Source of the DNA: Chloroflexota bacterium | GTDB lineage: Bacteria; Chloroflexota; Chloroflexia; Thermomicrobiales; UBA6265 | DNA: 8,222 bases | Assembly (NCBI GenBank): GCA_023424355.1 | Contig: JAFAEA010000287.1 | Coordinates: forward strand, 1 to 8,222 | Reading direction: 5' to 3' | Shown: positions 1-6,954 of the stretch, piece after piece | How the letters are laid out: each line of letters starts with the position of its first letter | Numbering within the stretch: the stretch's first letter is position 1 | Made by a program: the position numbers and the translations under genes | The notes under the pieces: generated by a model | What the model was told of the DNA's origin: nothing | Databases searched by the model: none | The model's input: only the letters and a program-made list of their open reading frames with translations

Positions 1-115
1 ATCAGCACGCATCCACTTCGGAACGCGCACACACTCTGTTCCTCCCGGCGGATACCCTCCGGGAAGGCCGGTTACCGCGCTCGATTTGGACGTACGAATG
101 GGGATTAAGAGAGCG

Positions 116-143
116 TTAACAACGCCAGCGTGACGTTTTTAAG
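116..143 (+). promoter_or_regulatory. Possible sigma70-type promoter of nrdJ
   Basis: A -35-like TTAACA (116-121, five of six to TTGACA) is followed after 16 bases by TTTAAG (138-143, four of six to TATAAT). This would start transcription near 150 and give a leader of about 55 bases before the nrdJ start at 206. It is a consensus match by eye only. The sigma factor preferences of this organism are unknown. Confidence 0.35.
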
Positions 144-169
144 ACCGGATTCCCCGCAGACATCCGGTC
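143..169. promoter_or_regulatory. Perfect inverted repeat in nrdJ leader (possible operator or leader hairpin)
   Basis: GACCGGAT (143-150) and ATCCGGTC (162-169) form a perfect 8-bp inverted repeat with an 11-base spacer. It begins at the end of the candidate -10 box and covers the expected transcription start, where a repressor would bind. It ends 25 bases before the ribosome binding site. As RNA it would be a stable hairpin at the very 5' end of the message. It does not resemble the AT-rich NrdR box known from other ribonucleotide reductase promoters, so any regulator is unidentified. Confidence 0.5.
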
Positions 170-205
170 CACGATTCAGGGTTCAACCACCCGCAGGAAG
201 GCACT

Positions 206-3200
206 ATGGCCAGGGCAGCGAGCACAAAAGCAACCAAATCCACCAAGACCACCGGGCTGCAAATCTCCCGCGTGTTTACCACCGCCGGCAAGGATCCATA
301 CAGCGAACTGGAGTGGACCAACCGCACCAGCCGCATCACCAACCCGGATGGCTCCGTCGTCTTTGAGATGAAGGATGCCGAGATCCCCGCTTCGTGGAGC
401 CAGGTTGCCACCGATATCATGGTGAGTAAGTACTTTCGCAAGGCCGGTGTGCCGCAGTTCGATGCCGAAGGCAACCAGCTATTCAATGAAGATGGTTCCC
501 CACAGCTCGGTCCGGAGCGATCCGCCAAGCAGGTGATTGGTCGCCTCGTTGGCGCGTGGCGATTCTGGGCTGAAAGCAACAACTACTTCGCTTCCGAAGC
601 CGATGCCCAGGCATTCGAAGACGAACTCAAGTTCATGATGGCCAATCAGATGGCCGCCCCGAACAGCCCGCAGTGGTTCAACACCGGCCTCAACTGGGCG
701 TACGACATCACCGGTCCGGCTCAGGGTCACTACTACGTCGATCCCGCCAACCCGACCGAAGTGCAGACCAGCACCGATGCCTACACTCGACCGCAGCCGC
801 ACGCCTGTTTCATTCAGAACATCGAGGATGATCTGGTGAACCCGGGCGGCATCATGGATCTCTGGGTTCGTGAGGCTCGCATCTTCAAGTACGGTTCCGG
901 TACTGGCACCAACTACAGCAAGATCCGCGGCGAGGGCGAGCCCCTCAGCGGTGGTGGATCCAGCTCTGGTCTCATGAGCTTCCTTAAGATCGGTGACCGC
1001 GCTGCCGGTGGCATCAAGAGTGGTGGTACCACTCGACGCGCCGCCAAGATGGTCACCCTCGATGCCGATCACCCGGATATCGAAGCTTTTGTGGATTGGA
1101 AGCCGCGCGAAGAACTGAAGGTCGCCGCGATGGTCGAGGGCATGAAGCACCTCACTCCGGCCCAGCAGGAGCGTGCCGAAACCCTCGGCCTCGAGCTCAA
1201 CTACGATTACAACGGCGAGGCCTACGCCACCGTTTCCGGCCAGAACAGCAACAACTCCGTGCGCATGACCACCGAGTTCATCGAAGCTGTGCGCGATGAC
1301 AAGGATTGGCACCTCATTCGCCGCACCGATGGCAGTGTGCACAAGACCGTGCGCGCTCGCGATCTGTGGAATCGCATCGCTGTGGCTGCCTGGCAGAGTG
1401 CCGACCCCGGTGTGCAGTTCGATAGCACCATCAACGAATGGCACACCAGCCCGGAAGGCGGCCGCATCAACGGCAGTAATCCGTGCTCGGAATACATGTT
1501 CCTCGATAACACCGCCTGCAACCTGGCCAGCCTGAACCTGATCAAGTTCATTGATATCGATACCGGCAAGTTCCATATCGATGAGTTCAAGCACGCCACC
1601 CGTTTGTGGACCATCGTCCTTGAGACCAGCGTGCTCATGGCGCAGTTCCCGAGCGAGGAAATCGCCCGACTCAGCTACGATTACCGCACCCTCGGCCTTG
1701 GCTACGCCAACCTCGGCACCGTGCTGATGATTCAGGGTCTGCCGTACGATAGTGGCGATTCCCGCGCCTACGCTGGTGCCGTCACTGCCCTCATGACCGG
1801 CGAGAGCTACGCTGCCAGTGCCGAAATGGCTGGTCACCTTGGCGCATTCCCGGAATACGAGCCGAACGCACCGCACATGCTGCGCGTTATCCGCAACCAC
1901 CGCCGCGCCGCCTACGATGCGCCGAAGAGCGAGTACGAAGGCCTCAGCGTGCTGCCGATGCCGATCGATCAGGAAGCCGCCCCGCAGGATATCCTCGCCG
2001 CCGCGCAGGATAGCTGGGATCGCGCGCTGGCCGAAGGCGAGAAGAACGGTTACCGCAACGCCCAAACCACCTTGTTGGCACCCACCGGCACCATCGGTTT
2101 GCTGATGGATTGCGATACCACCGGTGTTGAGCCAGACTTCGCCCTCGTGAAGTTCAAGAAGCTCGCTGGCGGTGGCTACTTCAAAATCGCCAACCAGAGC
2201 ATCGAGCCGGCCCTGCGCAACCTTGGTTACAACGATGCGCAGCGCAAGGATATCCTCACCTACGTGCTGGGTACCCTGAACCTTGATGGCACTCCGCACA
2301 TCAACCGCGAGAGCCTCAAGGCCAAGGGCCTGAACGATGCCGATATCGCCAGCATCGAAGCCGCCCTGCCGGGTGTGTTCGAGCTCGGCTTCGCATTCAA
2401 TGCGTGGAGCCTCGGCGAGGATGCCATTCAGCGACTCGGTCTCACCATGGAGCAGGCCAGCAAGCCAGGCTTCAACCTGCTGAAGGCCATCGGCTTCAGC
2501 AATCAGGAGATCGAGGAAGCCAACGAAGCGATCTGCGGTACGCAGATGGTGGAAGGCGCCCCGCACCTGCGCAAGGAGCACTACGCCGTATTCGATACCG
2601 CCAACAAGAGCGGTAAGAAGGGCACTCGCTTCATCCATCACATGGGTCACATCGGCATGATGGCCGCGGCCCAGAGCTTCCTGAGTGGTGCTATTTCCAA
2701 GACCATCAACATGCCGAACGAGGCCACTGTTGAGGATGTTGAGGATGCCTACTACGAAAGCTGGAAGCAGGGCATTAAGGCCATGGCCCTGTACCGCGAT
2801 GGTTCCAAGATGAGCCAGCCGCTCAGCAACAAGAGCGATACCGTTATCGATGAAGAAGCCGTGAAGCAGACGGTGGAAGAGGCTGTTGCCGCTGCCACCG
2901 CCGGCAAGGATGCCGAAATCGCTGCCCTGCAGGCCAAGATCGCTGAACTGGAAGCCCAGAAGGCGAAGCTCGCCGCCGGTGCAACTGCACCGAGCCAGGG
3001 TCAGCAGCAGCTTCCGGGTATGCCGCACATCCCAACCCGACGTCGCTTGCCAGGTAAGCGCCACGGATTCACCCAGGAAGCGCGCATCGCGGGGCACAAG
3101 CTCTACCTGCGCACCGGTGAGTACGAGGACGGCACCCTCGGCGAAGTCTTCATTGATATGCACAAGGAAGGCGCTGCCTTCCGCAGCATGATCAACCAGT

Positions 3201-3826
3201 TCGCCATCGCTATCTCCAAGGGGCTCCAGTACGGAGTGCCGCTGCAGGAGTACGTGGATACGTTCACCTTCGTGCGGTTCGAGCCGCAGGGTATGGTGAG
3301 CGGTCACCCGAATATCAAGATGGCCACCAGCGTTATCGACTTCGTATTCCGCACGCTTGGTATGGAGTACCTCGGTCGCACCGATCTCGTGCAGGTACCA
3401 CCGGCACCGATCGATGGCACCGGTGAAGATGCTGATTTGCACCACGGCGTGGGCGATAGCCCGGCCCAGCGCATCGCGAGTGTCGACGCCCCAGCCGTCC
3501 CGACCAGCAACGGCTTCGGCACACCGGCCGCGGCACCTGCTGCGGAGCAGACCCCGGTATCGTCACCCCTCGTGGGTGACAACGGAACGCCGAATGTCCA
3601 GGCGTCCGCTGCACCGGCGGCCTCGACTTCGGTCCCGGTGGTCCCGACCCTCGTGATCGAGCAGGATTCCGCCGCCACACATCAGCACCTCCCGAGCGCC
3701 ATCGATCAGCAGCTCGGCGAAATGATGGGTGACGCCCCGTTCTGCGACATCTGCGGCCACGTCACCGTCCGCAACGGCGCCTGTTACAAGTGCCTCAACT
3801 GCGGCAACAGCCTGGGCTGCAGCTAG
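206..3826 (+). CDS. nrdJ: Adenosylcobalamin-dependent (class II) ribonucleotide reductase NrdJ
   Basis: This enzyme reduces ribonucleotides (most likely diphosphates) to deoxyribonucleotides in the cytoplasm, using adenosylcobalamin to make a thiyl radical, without oxygen dependence. The 1206-residue protein shows the family in order: class II N-terminal domain (about 15-200), then the catalytic ten-stranded barrel. C201 and C438 are the expected redox pair. NPCSE (425-429) carries the radical cysteine C427 with N425 and E429. The conserved PTGTIG loop is at 626-631. A heptad-like coiled-coil linker (about 880-925) leads to a TSCPD domain (about 945-1060), then an Ala/Pro-rich linker. The C-terminal ribbon has C1180, C1183, C1193, C1196, C1199 and C1205, which probably bind zinc and relay reducing equivalents. 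I see no N-terminal ATP-cone, so classical dATP shut-off through that domain is not expected. The ATG at 206 has AGGAAGG at 195-201. No intein or frameshift is visible. Confidence 0.97.
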   Translation: MARAASTKATKSTKTTGLQISRVFTTAGKDPYSELEWTNRTSRITNPDGSVVFEMKDAEIPASWSQVATDIMVSKYFRKAGVPQFDAEGNQLFNEDGSPQLGPERSAKQVIGRLVGAWRFWAESNNYFASEADAQAFEDELKFMMANQMAAPNSPQWFNTGLNWAYDITGPAQGHYYVDPANPTEVQTSTDAYTRPQPHACFIQNIEDDLVNPGGIMDLWVREARIFKYGSGTGTNYSKIRGEGEPLSGGGSSSGLMSFLKIGDRAAGGIKSGGTTRRAAKMVTLDADHPDIEAFVDWKPREELKVAAMVEGMKHLTPAQQERAETLGLELNYDYNGEAYATVSGQNSNNSVRMTTEFIEAVRDDKDWHLIRRTDGSVHKTVRARDLWNRIAVAAWQSADPGVQFDSTINEWHTSPEGGRINGSNPCSEYMFLDNTACNLASLNLIKFIDIDTGKFHIDEFKHATRLWTIVLETSVLMAQFPSEEIARLSYDYRTLGLGYANLGTVLMIQGLPYDSGDSRAYAGAVTALMTGESYAASAEMAGHLGAFPEYEPNAPHMLRVIRNHRRAAYDAPKSEYEGLSVLPMPIDQEAAPQDILAAAQDSWDRALAEGEKNGYRNAQTTLLAPTGTIGLLMDCDTTGVEPDFALVKFKKLAGGGYFKIANQSIEPALRNLGYNDAQRKDILTYVLGTLNLDGTPHINRESLKAKGLNDADIASIEAALPGVFELGFAFNAWSLGEDAIQRLGLTMEQASKPGFNLLKAIGFSNQEIEEANEAICGTQMVEGAPHLRKEHYAVFDTANKSGKKGTRFIHHMGHIGMMAAAQSFLSGAISKTINMPNEATVEDVEDAYYESWKQGIKAMALYRDGSKMSQPLSNKSDTVIDEEAVKQTVEEAVAAATAGKDAEIAALQAKIAELEAQKAKLAAGATAPSQGQQQLPGMPHIPTRRRLPGKRHGFTQEARIAGHKLYLRTGEYEDGTLGEVFIDMHKEGAAFRSMINQFAIAISKGLQYGVPLQEYVDTFTFVRFEPQGMVSGHPNIKMATSVIDFVFRTLGMEYLGRTDLVQVPPAPIDGTGEDADLHHGVGDSPAQRIASVDAPAVPTSNGFGTPAAAPAAEQTPVSSPLVGDNGTPNVQASAAPAASTSVPVVPTLVIEQDSAATHQHLPSAIDQQLGEMMGDAPFCDICGHVTVRNGACYKCLNCGNSLGCS

Positions 3827-3830
3827 TTGA

Positions 3831-3860
3831 TTGAAATGATCGCTGGATCGAATAGGTAAT
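3831..3860 (+). promoter_or_regulatory. Weak candidate promoter after nrdJ
   Basis: TTGAAA (3831-3836) and GGTAAT (3855-3860) are separated by 18 bases. They could start a transcript near 3867 for the gene at 3917, giving it expression independent of nrdJ. The -10 match is poor, and the transcript would begin in the terminator hairpin, so this is tentative. Confidence 0.2.
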
Positions 3861-3864
3861 GAGA

Positions 3865-3894
3865 AGCCGCCATCCTCGCAAGAGGGTGGCGGTT
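3865..3894 (+). terminator. Terminator hairpin of nrdJ
   Basis: The core stem pairs 3867-3877 (CCGCCATCCTC) with 3882-3892 (GAGGGTGGCGG). It has 11 pairs, one of them a G-U wobble, closed by a GCAA tetraloop of the stable GNRA class. Two outer weak pairs extend it to 3865-3894. It lies 38 bases after the nrdJ stop. The following T tract is poor (TTGTCAATT), so it may only partly terminate and allow some read-through into the next gene. Confidence 0.75.
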
Positions 3895-3916
3895 GTCAAT
3901 TCATAGAGGAAAGCAC

Positions 3917-4738
3917 TTGGGAAACGACTTCAATTTATGGCTGAAACGCAGGCAGCTCAAAACCATGCTCCATCAACAATTCAGGGCTGACTCGCGAACC
4001 CTTTTTGTTCATTGTGCATGTGCAAACTTTGAAGACGTCGGAGACGGAGAGCCTACACCTATCACGGCAATCAGCGTCTATTCAGAGTTTCGAGGGGAGA
4101 CCAAGAGCTTTTCTATTCATCGCCAATTGTCCAAGCGAAAGCGAACGAGTGTTGATGCCGATACCCTAACGGATAAAGAGATCCTAGATGCAGAAAGGCA
4201 AATGCTAAGGGAATTCGTTAGCTACACGAAGAGTCATTCTGAAGATCGCTGGATGCATTGGGATCTGAGGGATCCCAAATATGGATTCGATATGATTTCC
4301 GATCGATGCTCGTTTTTCGGAATATCAACACCAAGGGTTGATGAATCGTTGAGGATCAATTTGAAACAGCCAATTCGGGAGATCTACGGTCGGGACTTTG
4401 CGCACCACCCAAGAATGCTGTCATTGGCAAAATTAAACGGAATCGTAGCTATTGACGCACTGGATGGAAAGAGTGAAGGTGCCTGTTACCAGAAGAAGCT
4501 GTTTAAGAGTGCCGCTGATTCTTCCCTGAGAAAAGTACGGATCATCCGTGAGGTTGCATACCTAGCCGGCGAGGGCACATTAAAGACGGAAATGAAGTGG
4601 TTCCGATCACCACTCGTAGCTCTCGCTGGTTCTGTGGATTGGTTTCTTGACCACCTGGTGTTTAGGCTGCTAACAATTTTCCTGGCGCTTTGGGGAGTAG
4701 GGGAAATATGTTTGAGAATAGTGATCAGTCTATTATGA
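3917..4738 (+). CDS. Uncharacterised 273-aa protein, possible nuclease-like domain with C-terminal membrane anchor
   Basis: I do not recognise a named family with certainty. The TTG at 3917 is chosen because AGAGGA (3905-3910) sits six bases before it. The upstream in-frame TTG at 3893 lies inside the nrdJ terminator and has no ribosome site. Residues about 28-225 form a soluble domain. Notable stretches are LFVHCACANFE (29-39), an acidic helix EIL..E..ML..F (88-100), WMHWDLRDPKYGFD (112-125), HHPRM (163-167), D180-ALDGK and LRKVRIIREVAYL (204-216). The pattern of strand, then H/W-x-D, then later Asp and Lys loosely recalls an RNase H-like or DEDD exonuclease fold, but the canonical metal-binding acids are not convincingly in place. 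Residues 231-249 are moderately hydrophobic, and 249-272 form a likely transmembrane helix, so the protein is probably tail-anchored with the domain in the cytoplasm. Codon use is rich in AGA, AAA, ATA and CTA, unlike nrdJ, which suggests transfer. Confidence 0.75.
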   Translation: MGNDFNLWLKRRQLKTMLHQQFRADSRTLFVHCACANFEDVGDGEPTPITAISVYSEFRGETKSFSIHRQLSKRKRTSVDADTLTDKEILDAERQMLREFVSYTKSHSEDRWMHWDLRDPKYGFDMISDRCSFFGISTPRVDESLRINLKQPIREIYGRDFAHHPRMLSLAKLNGIVAIDALDGKSEGACYQKKLFKSAADSSLRKVRIIREVAYLAGEGTLKTEMKWFRSPLVALAGSVDWFLDHLVFRLLTIFLALWGVGEICLRIVISLL

Positions 4739-4894
4739 GTTGCTAGACTGTTCCTTGCACTTATATGGCGCGGATTGAAGTTGGCGTCGAGCAGTCTCTG
4801 TGATTGTTACCTTCGATAAAGGCTACTGTTGTAGGTAATTGAACCACGAACTAAATCTCCGCTGATCCGTTGATTCGATTACATTGCAGTCAGG

Positions 4895-4932
4895 AGGAAG
4901 GGGAAACGACTCTTTTATCGCTTCCCCTTCCT
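4895..4932. terminator. Long hairpin between convergent genes, probable shared terminator
   Basis: AGGAAGGGGAA (4895-4905) pairs perfectly with TTCCCCTTCCT (4922-4932). Inside it, after one mismatch, CGA (4907-4909) pairs with TCG (4918-4920), leaving a T-rich loop. It lies in the 228-base gap between the stop codons of two converging genes and can fold in either transcript. No T tract follows on either side, so termination efficiency is uncertain. It may also protect 3' ends. The rest of the gap shows only a weak 6-bp inverted repeat (TTACCT/AGGTAA, 4807-4838). Confidence 0.6.
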
Positions 4933-4966
4933 AGACGATTAGCCTAGCCTCCTCGGCCACCCACGG

Positions 4967-6367
4967 CTATTCGTGCCCTTGTTCCTGGATAAGTGCAGTC
5001 TCATATGCATTTTTGCTCAGTGTGTAGTTGATAAGTTCCTTACCGAATTTTTGGGGGTCATACTGCATCACTGGGAACATCTGGGACATGGTCTGAACAA
5101 TTCCTTCGAGATGATTCTCTAGGAATGCCTTAGGATCCGTCTTCCAGCGCACTTGGCCGCCTTCTGTGATCTCCATCAAGGATTGCAAACCATAAACGAA
5201 TGGCACAACAAATCCCTCTGGAATCACATAATCCACCTTCACTTTGGTGAACTTCGAGTATGCCTTCGGGTTGGGAATACTCTTGTTGAGCTTGCTTACG
5301 GCTGTGATTCGGCCGAATTTCAACTTTTGAGCGTTGTAGTATGCGGGAAGTTTCGCGTAGATAATGTCATACAGCTCCGGCAAATCACTTGCCACATCAA
5401 TCGCGCTCTTAACTTGAGCGTTGGCCAGCTTACTTTTAGCTCCTGAGCTCTCGGTCACTGCATCGAGACTCATAAGTTGTTCGAACCTTGTGAGACAATC
5501 CCCCTTGCTTCTATAAATGTTCTGTGGCGGGGGCGCAGTTACAGGCTTTTTGTCATTGTCATGTGGGAGAGTCGGGAGCATCGACAGTGGGATCCAGGTG
5601 AGAGCAATAACGTCAGCAGCTTTGATTGAGCCACCTTCATTAGTTTTCCATTCCACCTCTTTAGAAATCTCAAGAGGCAAGACCTCTCTAAGGTAGTCGA
5701 AGTACCCACTTCGGTTTGCTCGAGCTTCGGTTCTTAGTTCCACATTGTTGTTTCTGGCGGCACAGATCTCTACAAGAGACGAGGAAAAGGCATCCAGAGA
5801 ATTGGGGTCATTTTCGTCCTGAGGCACGATCAATTCTATGGGTACGAGAAACTCCAGGTCTTTTGGATCGAAATTCTCGTCACCGGTGCGGCGAATCATA
5901 CTTTTGACGTGGTTGATCTCGGTCGCAGACGAGTTCCATAGTTCCCGAAAGTCCTCCCAAGTCTTAATCCTCTTGATCTTAGATGAATCTAGGCCCGCAG
6001 TCTGAAGAATGTGAATTCCGATTGCGAGAGTATTGTGACCGCCGTCTAGAATCCCCTCCACGTTAGTGTCGGCAAACTGAATCTTAAGTCGCTTTCTCTC
6101 GAGCTCTATGCAACTTGAGGCGCCAAGCAGAATACCTTTAGTCTTAAGGTGAAAGAACTCGGGAGTCTCTGCAATGGATTCCAGGATCTCGCTGGTTACA
6201 CTGCCCGTTTTGGAAGATCTGGGATTTGCCTCCAAATCGATGACATCAATTAGGTCTATTAGGCTCGAAGCTCGAACTAATCCCTGATATCGACGCAGTT
6301 GATTCACGTCGACGGAATGCATATCTTCGAATTTTAGGACGACTGTATCTGACAATTGAGTAGACAT
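4967..6367 (-). CDS. AIPR-like (abortive infection phage resistance family) protein
   Basis: This is a 466-residue protein. The ATG at 6367 is preferred because GGAG (6375-6378 on this strand) lies seven bases before it. An in-frame GTG at 6523 would add 52 Arg-rich residues and has no ribosome site. The call rests on AIPR-type motifs in order: FFHLKTKGI (71-79, compare F..NNGI), then VEGILDGGHNTLAI (103-116, equivalent to the family's hallmark NGxQT/GGHT loop), then a beta segment LVPIELIVP (174-182). A helical segment AARNNNVELRTEARAN (203-218) resembles the family's N-x-Q/V segment. The C-terminal half (about 250-466) is not recognisable. No signal peptide or membrane segment is seen, so it is probably cytosolic. 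AIPR proteins are tied to phage defence and DNA modification-linked loci, but their activity is not well defined. Base composition is AT-richer than nrdJ. The leader suggests tight expression control. Confidence 0.6.
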   Translation of the reverse strand: MSTQLSDTVVLKFEDMHSVDVNQLRRYQGLVRASSLIDLIDVIDLEANPRSSKTGSVTSEILESIAETPEFFHLKTKGILLGASSCIELERKRLKIQFADTNVEGILDGGHNTLAIGIHILQTAGLDSSKIKRIKTWEDFRELWNSSATEINHVKSMIRRTGDENFDPKDLEFLVPIELIVPQDENDPNSLDAFSSSLVEICAARNNNVELRTEARANRSGYFDYLREVLPLEISKEVEWKTNEGGSIKAADVIALTWIPLSMLPTLPHDNDKKPVTAPPPQNIYRSKGDCLTRFEQLMSLDAVTESSGAKSKLANAQVKSAIDVASDLPELYDIIYAKLPAYYNAQKLKFGRITAVSKLNKSIPNPKAYSKFTKVKVDYVIPEGFVVPFVYGLQSLMEITEGGQVRWKTDPKAFLENHLEGIVQTMSQMFPVMQYDPQKFGKELINYTLSKNAYETALIQEQGHE

Positions 6368-6372
6368 CAAAA

Positions 6373-6404
6373 AACTCCATTCACGATTTCCGGTGAAAGG
6401 AGTT
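6373..6404 (-). promoter_or_regulatory. Shine-Dalgarno-sequestering, terminator-like hairpin before the AIPR-like gene
   Basis: Reading the minus strand, ACTCC-T-TTCAC (6403-6393) pairs with GTGAA-T-GGAGT (6384-6374) around an 8-base loop. That is ten pairs with one central U-U mismatch, plus a further A-U pair outside. The 3' arm contains the gene's GGAG ribosome site. Six U (6374-6369) follow immediately, and the ATG comes one base later. The element thus has the form of an intrinsic terminator and also hides the ribosome site. It probably keeps expression low unless opened by a protein, a ribosome or an alternative fold. Confidence 0.7.
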
Positions 6405-6492
6405 GATCCCAAGATATGCGCACATTGCACTCTCTGCATCAAGGCACGTCGCAATTTTGATTGGACCAACTGCCATCCGGCGAATTGACTTC

Positions 6493-6506
6493 GCGCCCTC
6501 CGGCGC
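6493..6506 (-). promoter_or_regulatory. Small GC-rich leader hairpin
   Basis: On the minus strand, GCGCC-GGAG-GGCGC is a perfect 5-bp stem with a GGAG tetraloop, about 20 bases after the predicted transcription start of the AIPR-like gene. The loop GGAG is complementary to the CTCC in the 5' arm of the downstream hairpin (6373-6404), so the two could interact. That interaction is inference only. Confidence 0.35.
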
Positions 6507-6529
6507 AGTGTGCTATCCAGCACCCTGTC

Positions 6530-6558
6530 ACTGTAGCAGCTGGTCGCCGGCTCGTCAA
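6530..6558 (-). promoter_or_regulatory. Candidate sigma70-type promoter of the AIPR-like gene
   Basis: On the minus strand, TTGACG (6558-6553, five of six) and TACAGT (6535-6530, four of six) are spaced by exactly 17 bases. This predicts a start near 6523 and a leader of roughly 155 bases before the ATG at 6367. It is the best consensus match seen upstream of this gene, by eye. Confidence 0.45.
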
Positions 6559-6916
6559 TAAGACCTGTAGAATTCTCTGATTTTTCCCAGTTGGATGTAC
6601 CTCATTTGCATAGAGCATAGTGTGGCAATGTTTCCTTTCCCAATCGCCCGAAATGCGTAGGCAAAGTTGATAGGATTGTCATCATTTTCTTGATTTGAGT
6701 TCAGGAGCAGGGTAAATCACATTTGATTCTAACCTGCCTCAAAGGTACAAGTCGGACTCGAACCTCCATTTTGGTTAGTTCCTGAACAAAACTGATGTCT
6801 TACACTGTGCTCTGTGTTCCTGATTTTATCCCCATATTCAACCACCCATCCCACCGACAAACCAACCACCCGGTTGATGCGGAACCCTTTCCCCAACTGC
6901 CATCCTGTAACTACGC

Positions 6917-6933
6917 CCGACCACCCGGGTCGG
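6917..6933 (+). promoter_or_regulatory. Leader hairpin upstream of the first glycine-zipper gene
   Basis: CCGACC (6917-6922) and GGTCGG (6928-6933) form a perfect 6-bp stem with a 5-base loop, ten bases before the AGGAG ribosome site at 6944. It is too short and lacks a T tract to be a terminator. It may just structure the leader. Confidence 0.35.
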
Positions 6934-6954
6934 ACGGAGCAACAGGAGTCAACC

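Larger units (their letters stand above)
6368..6954. other. Non-coding stretch between divergent genes
   Basis: These 587 bases hold the leader and promoter of the AIPR-like gene (6368-6558). An AT-rich segment (about 6560-6830) follows, with no convincing gene. A tRNA T-arm-like sequence lies at about 6748-6766 on the minus strand. Then comes a C-rich leader for the small membrane-protein genes, with minor hairpins at 6863-6876 (CAACC/GGTTG) and 6917-6933. The open frames here lack ribosome sites and protein-like composition. The compositional shift near 6830 probably marks the right edge of the accessory segment. Confidence 0.5.

Noticed and set aside
1..45. Start of a divergent minus-strand gene (GTG near 30 with GGAGGA at 45-40)
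   Set aside because: A ribosome-site-like sequence and GTG codons exist, but at most ten to eleven codons are visible and the competing frames cannot be told apart.
1..205. Cobalamin riboswitch upstream of nrdJ
   Set aside because: B12 dependence makes it tempting, but I find neither the conserved GCCACTG-type core nor a recognisable B12 box. The small hairpins at 43-64 and 113-125 do not assemble into that fold.
479..3445. Very long open frame (988 codons) on the minus strand inside nrdJ
   Set aside because: It is exactly antisense to a well-conserved enzyme, has no ribosome site, and has a His/Gly/Val/Ala-rich composition typical of mirror frames of GC-biased genes.
6737..6800. A complete tRNA gene on the minus strand
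   Set aside because: Only the T-loop core is present. The T stem is two pairs short and no acceptor, D-arm or anticodon arm can be folded.
182..6847. Repeated 11-mer TTCAACCACCC at 182-192 and 6837-6847
   Set aside because: In about 8 kb several shared 11-mers are expected by chance, and the flanks do not match.
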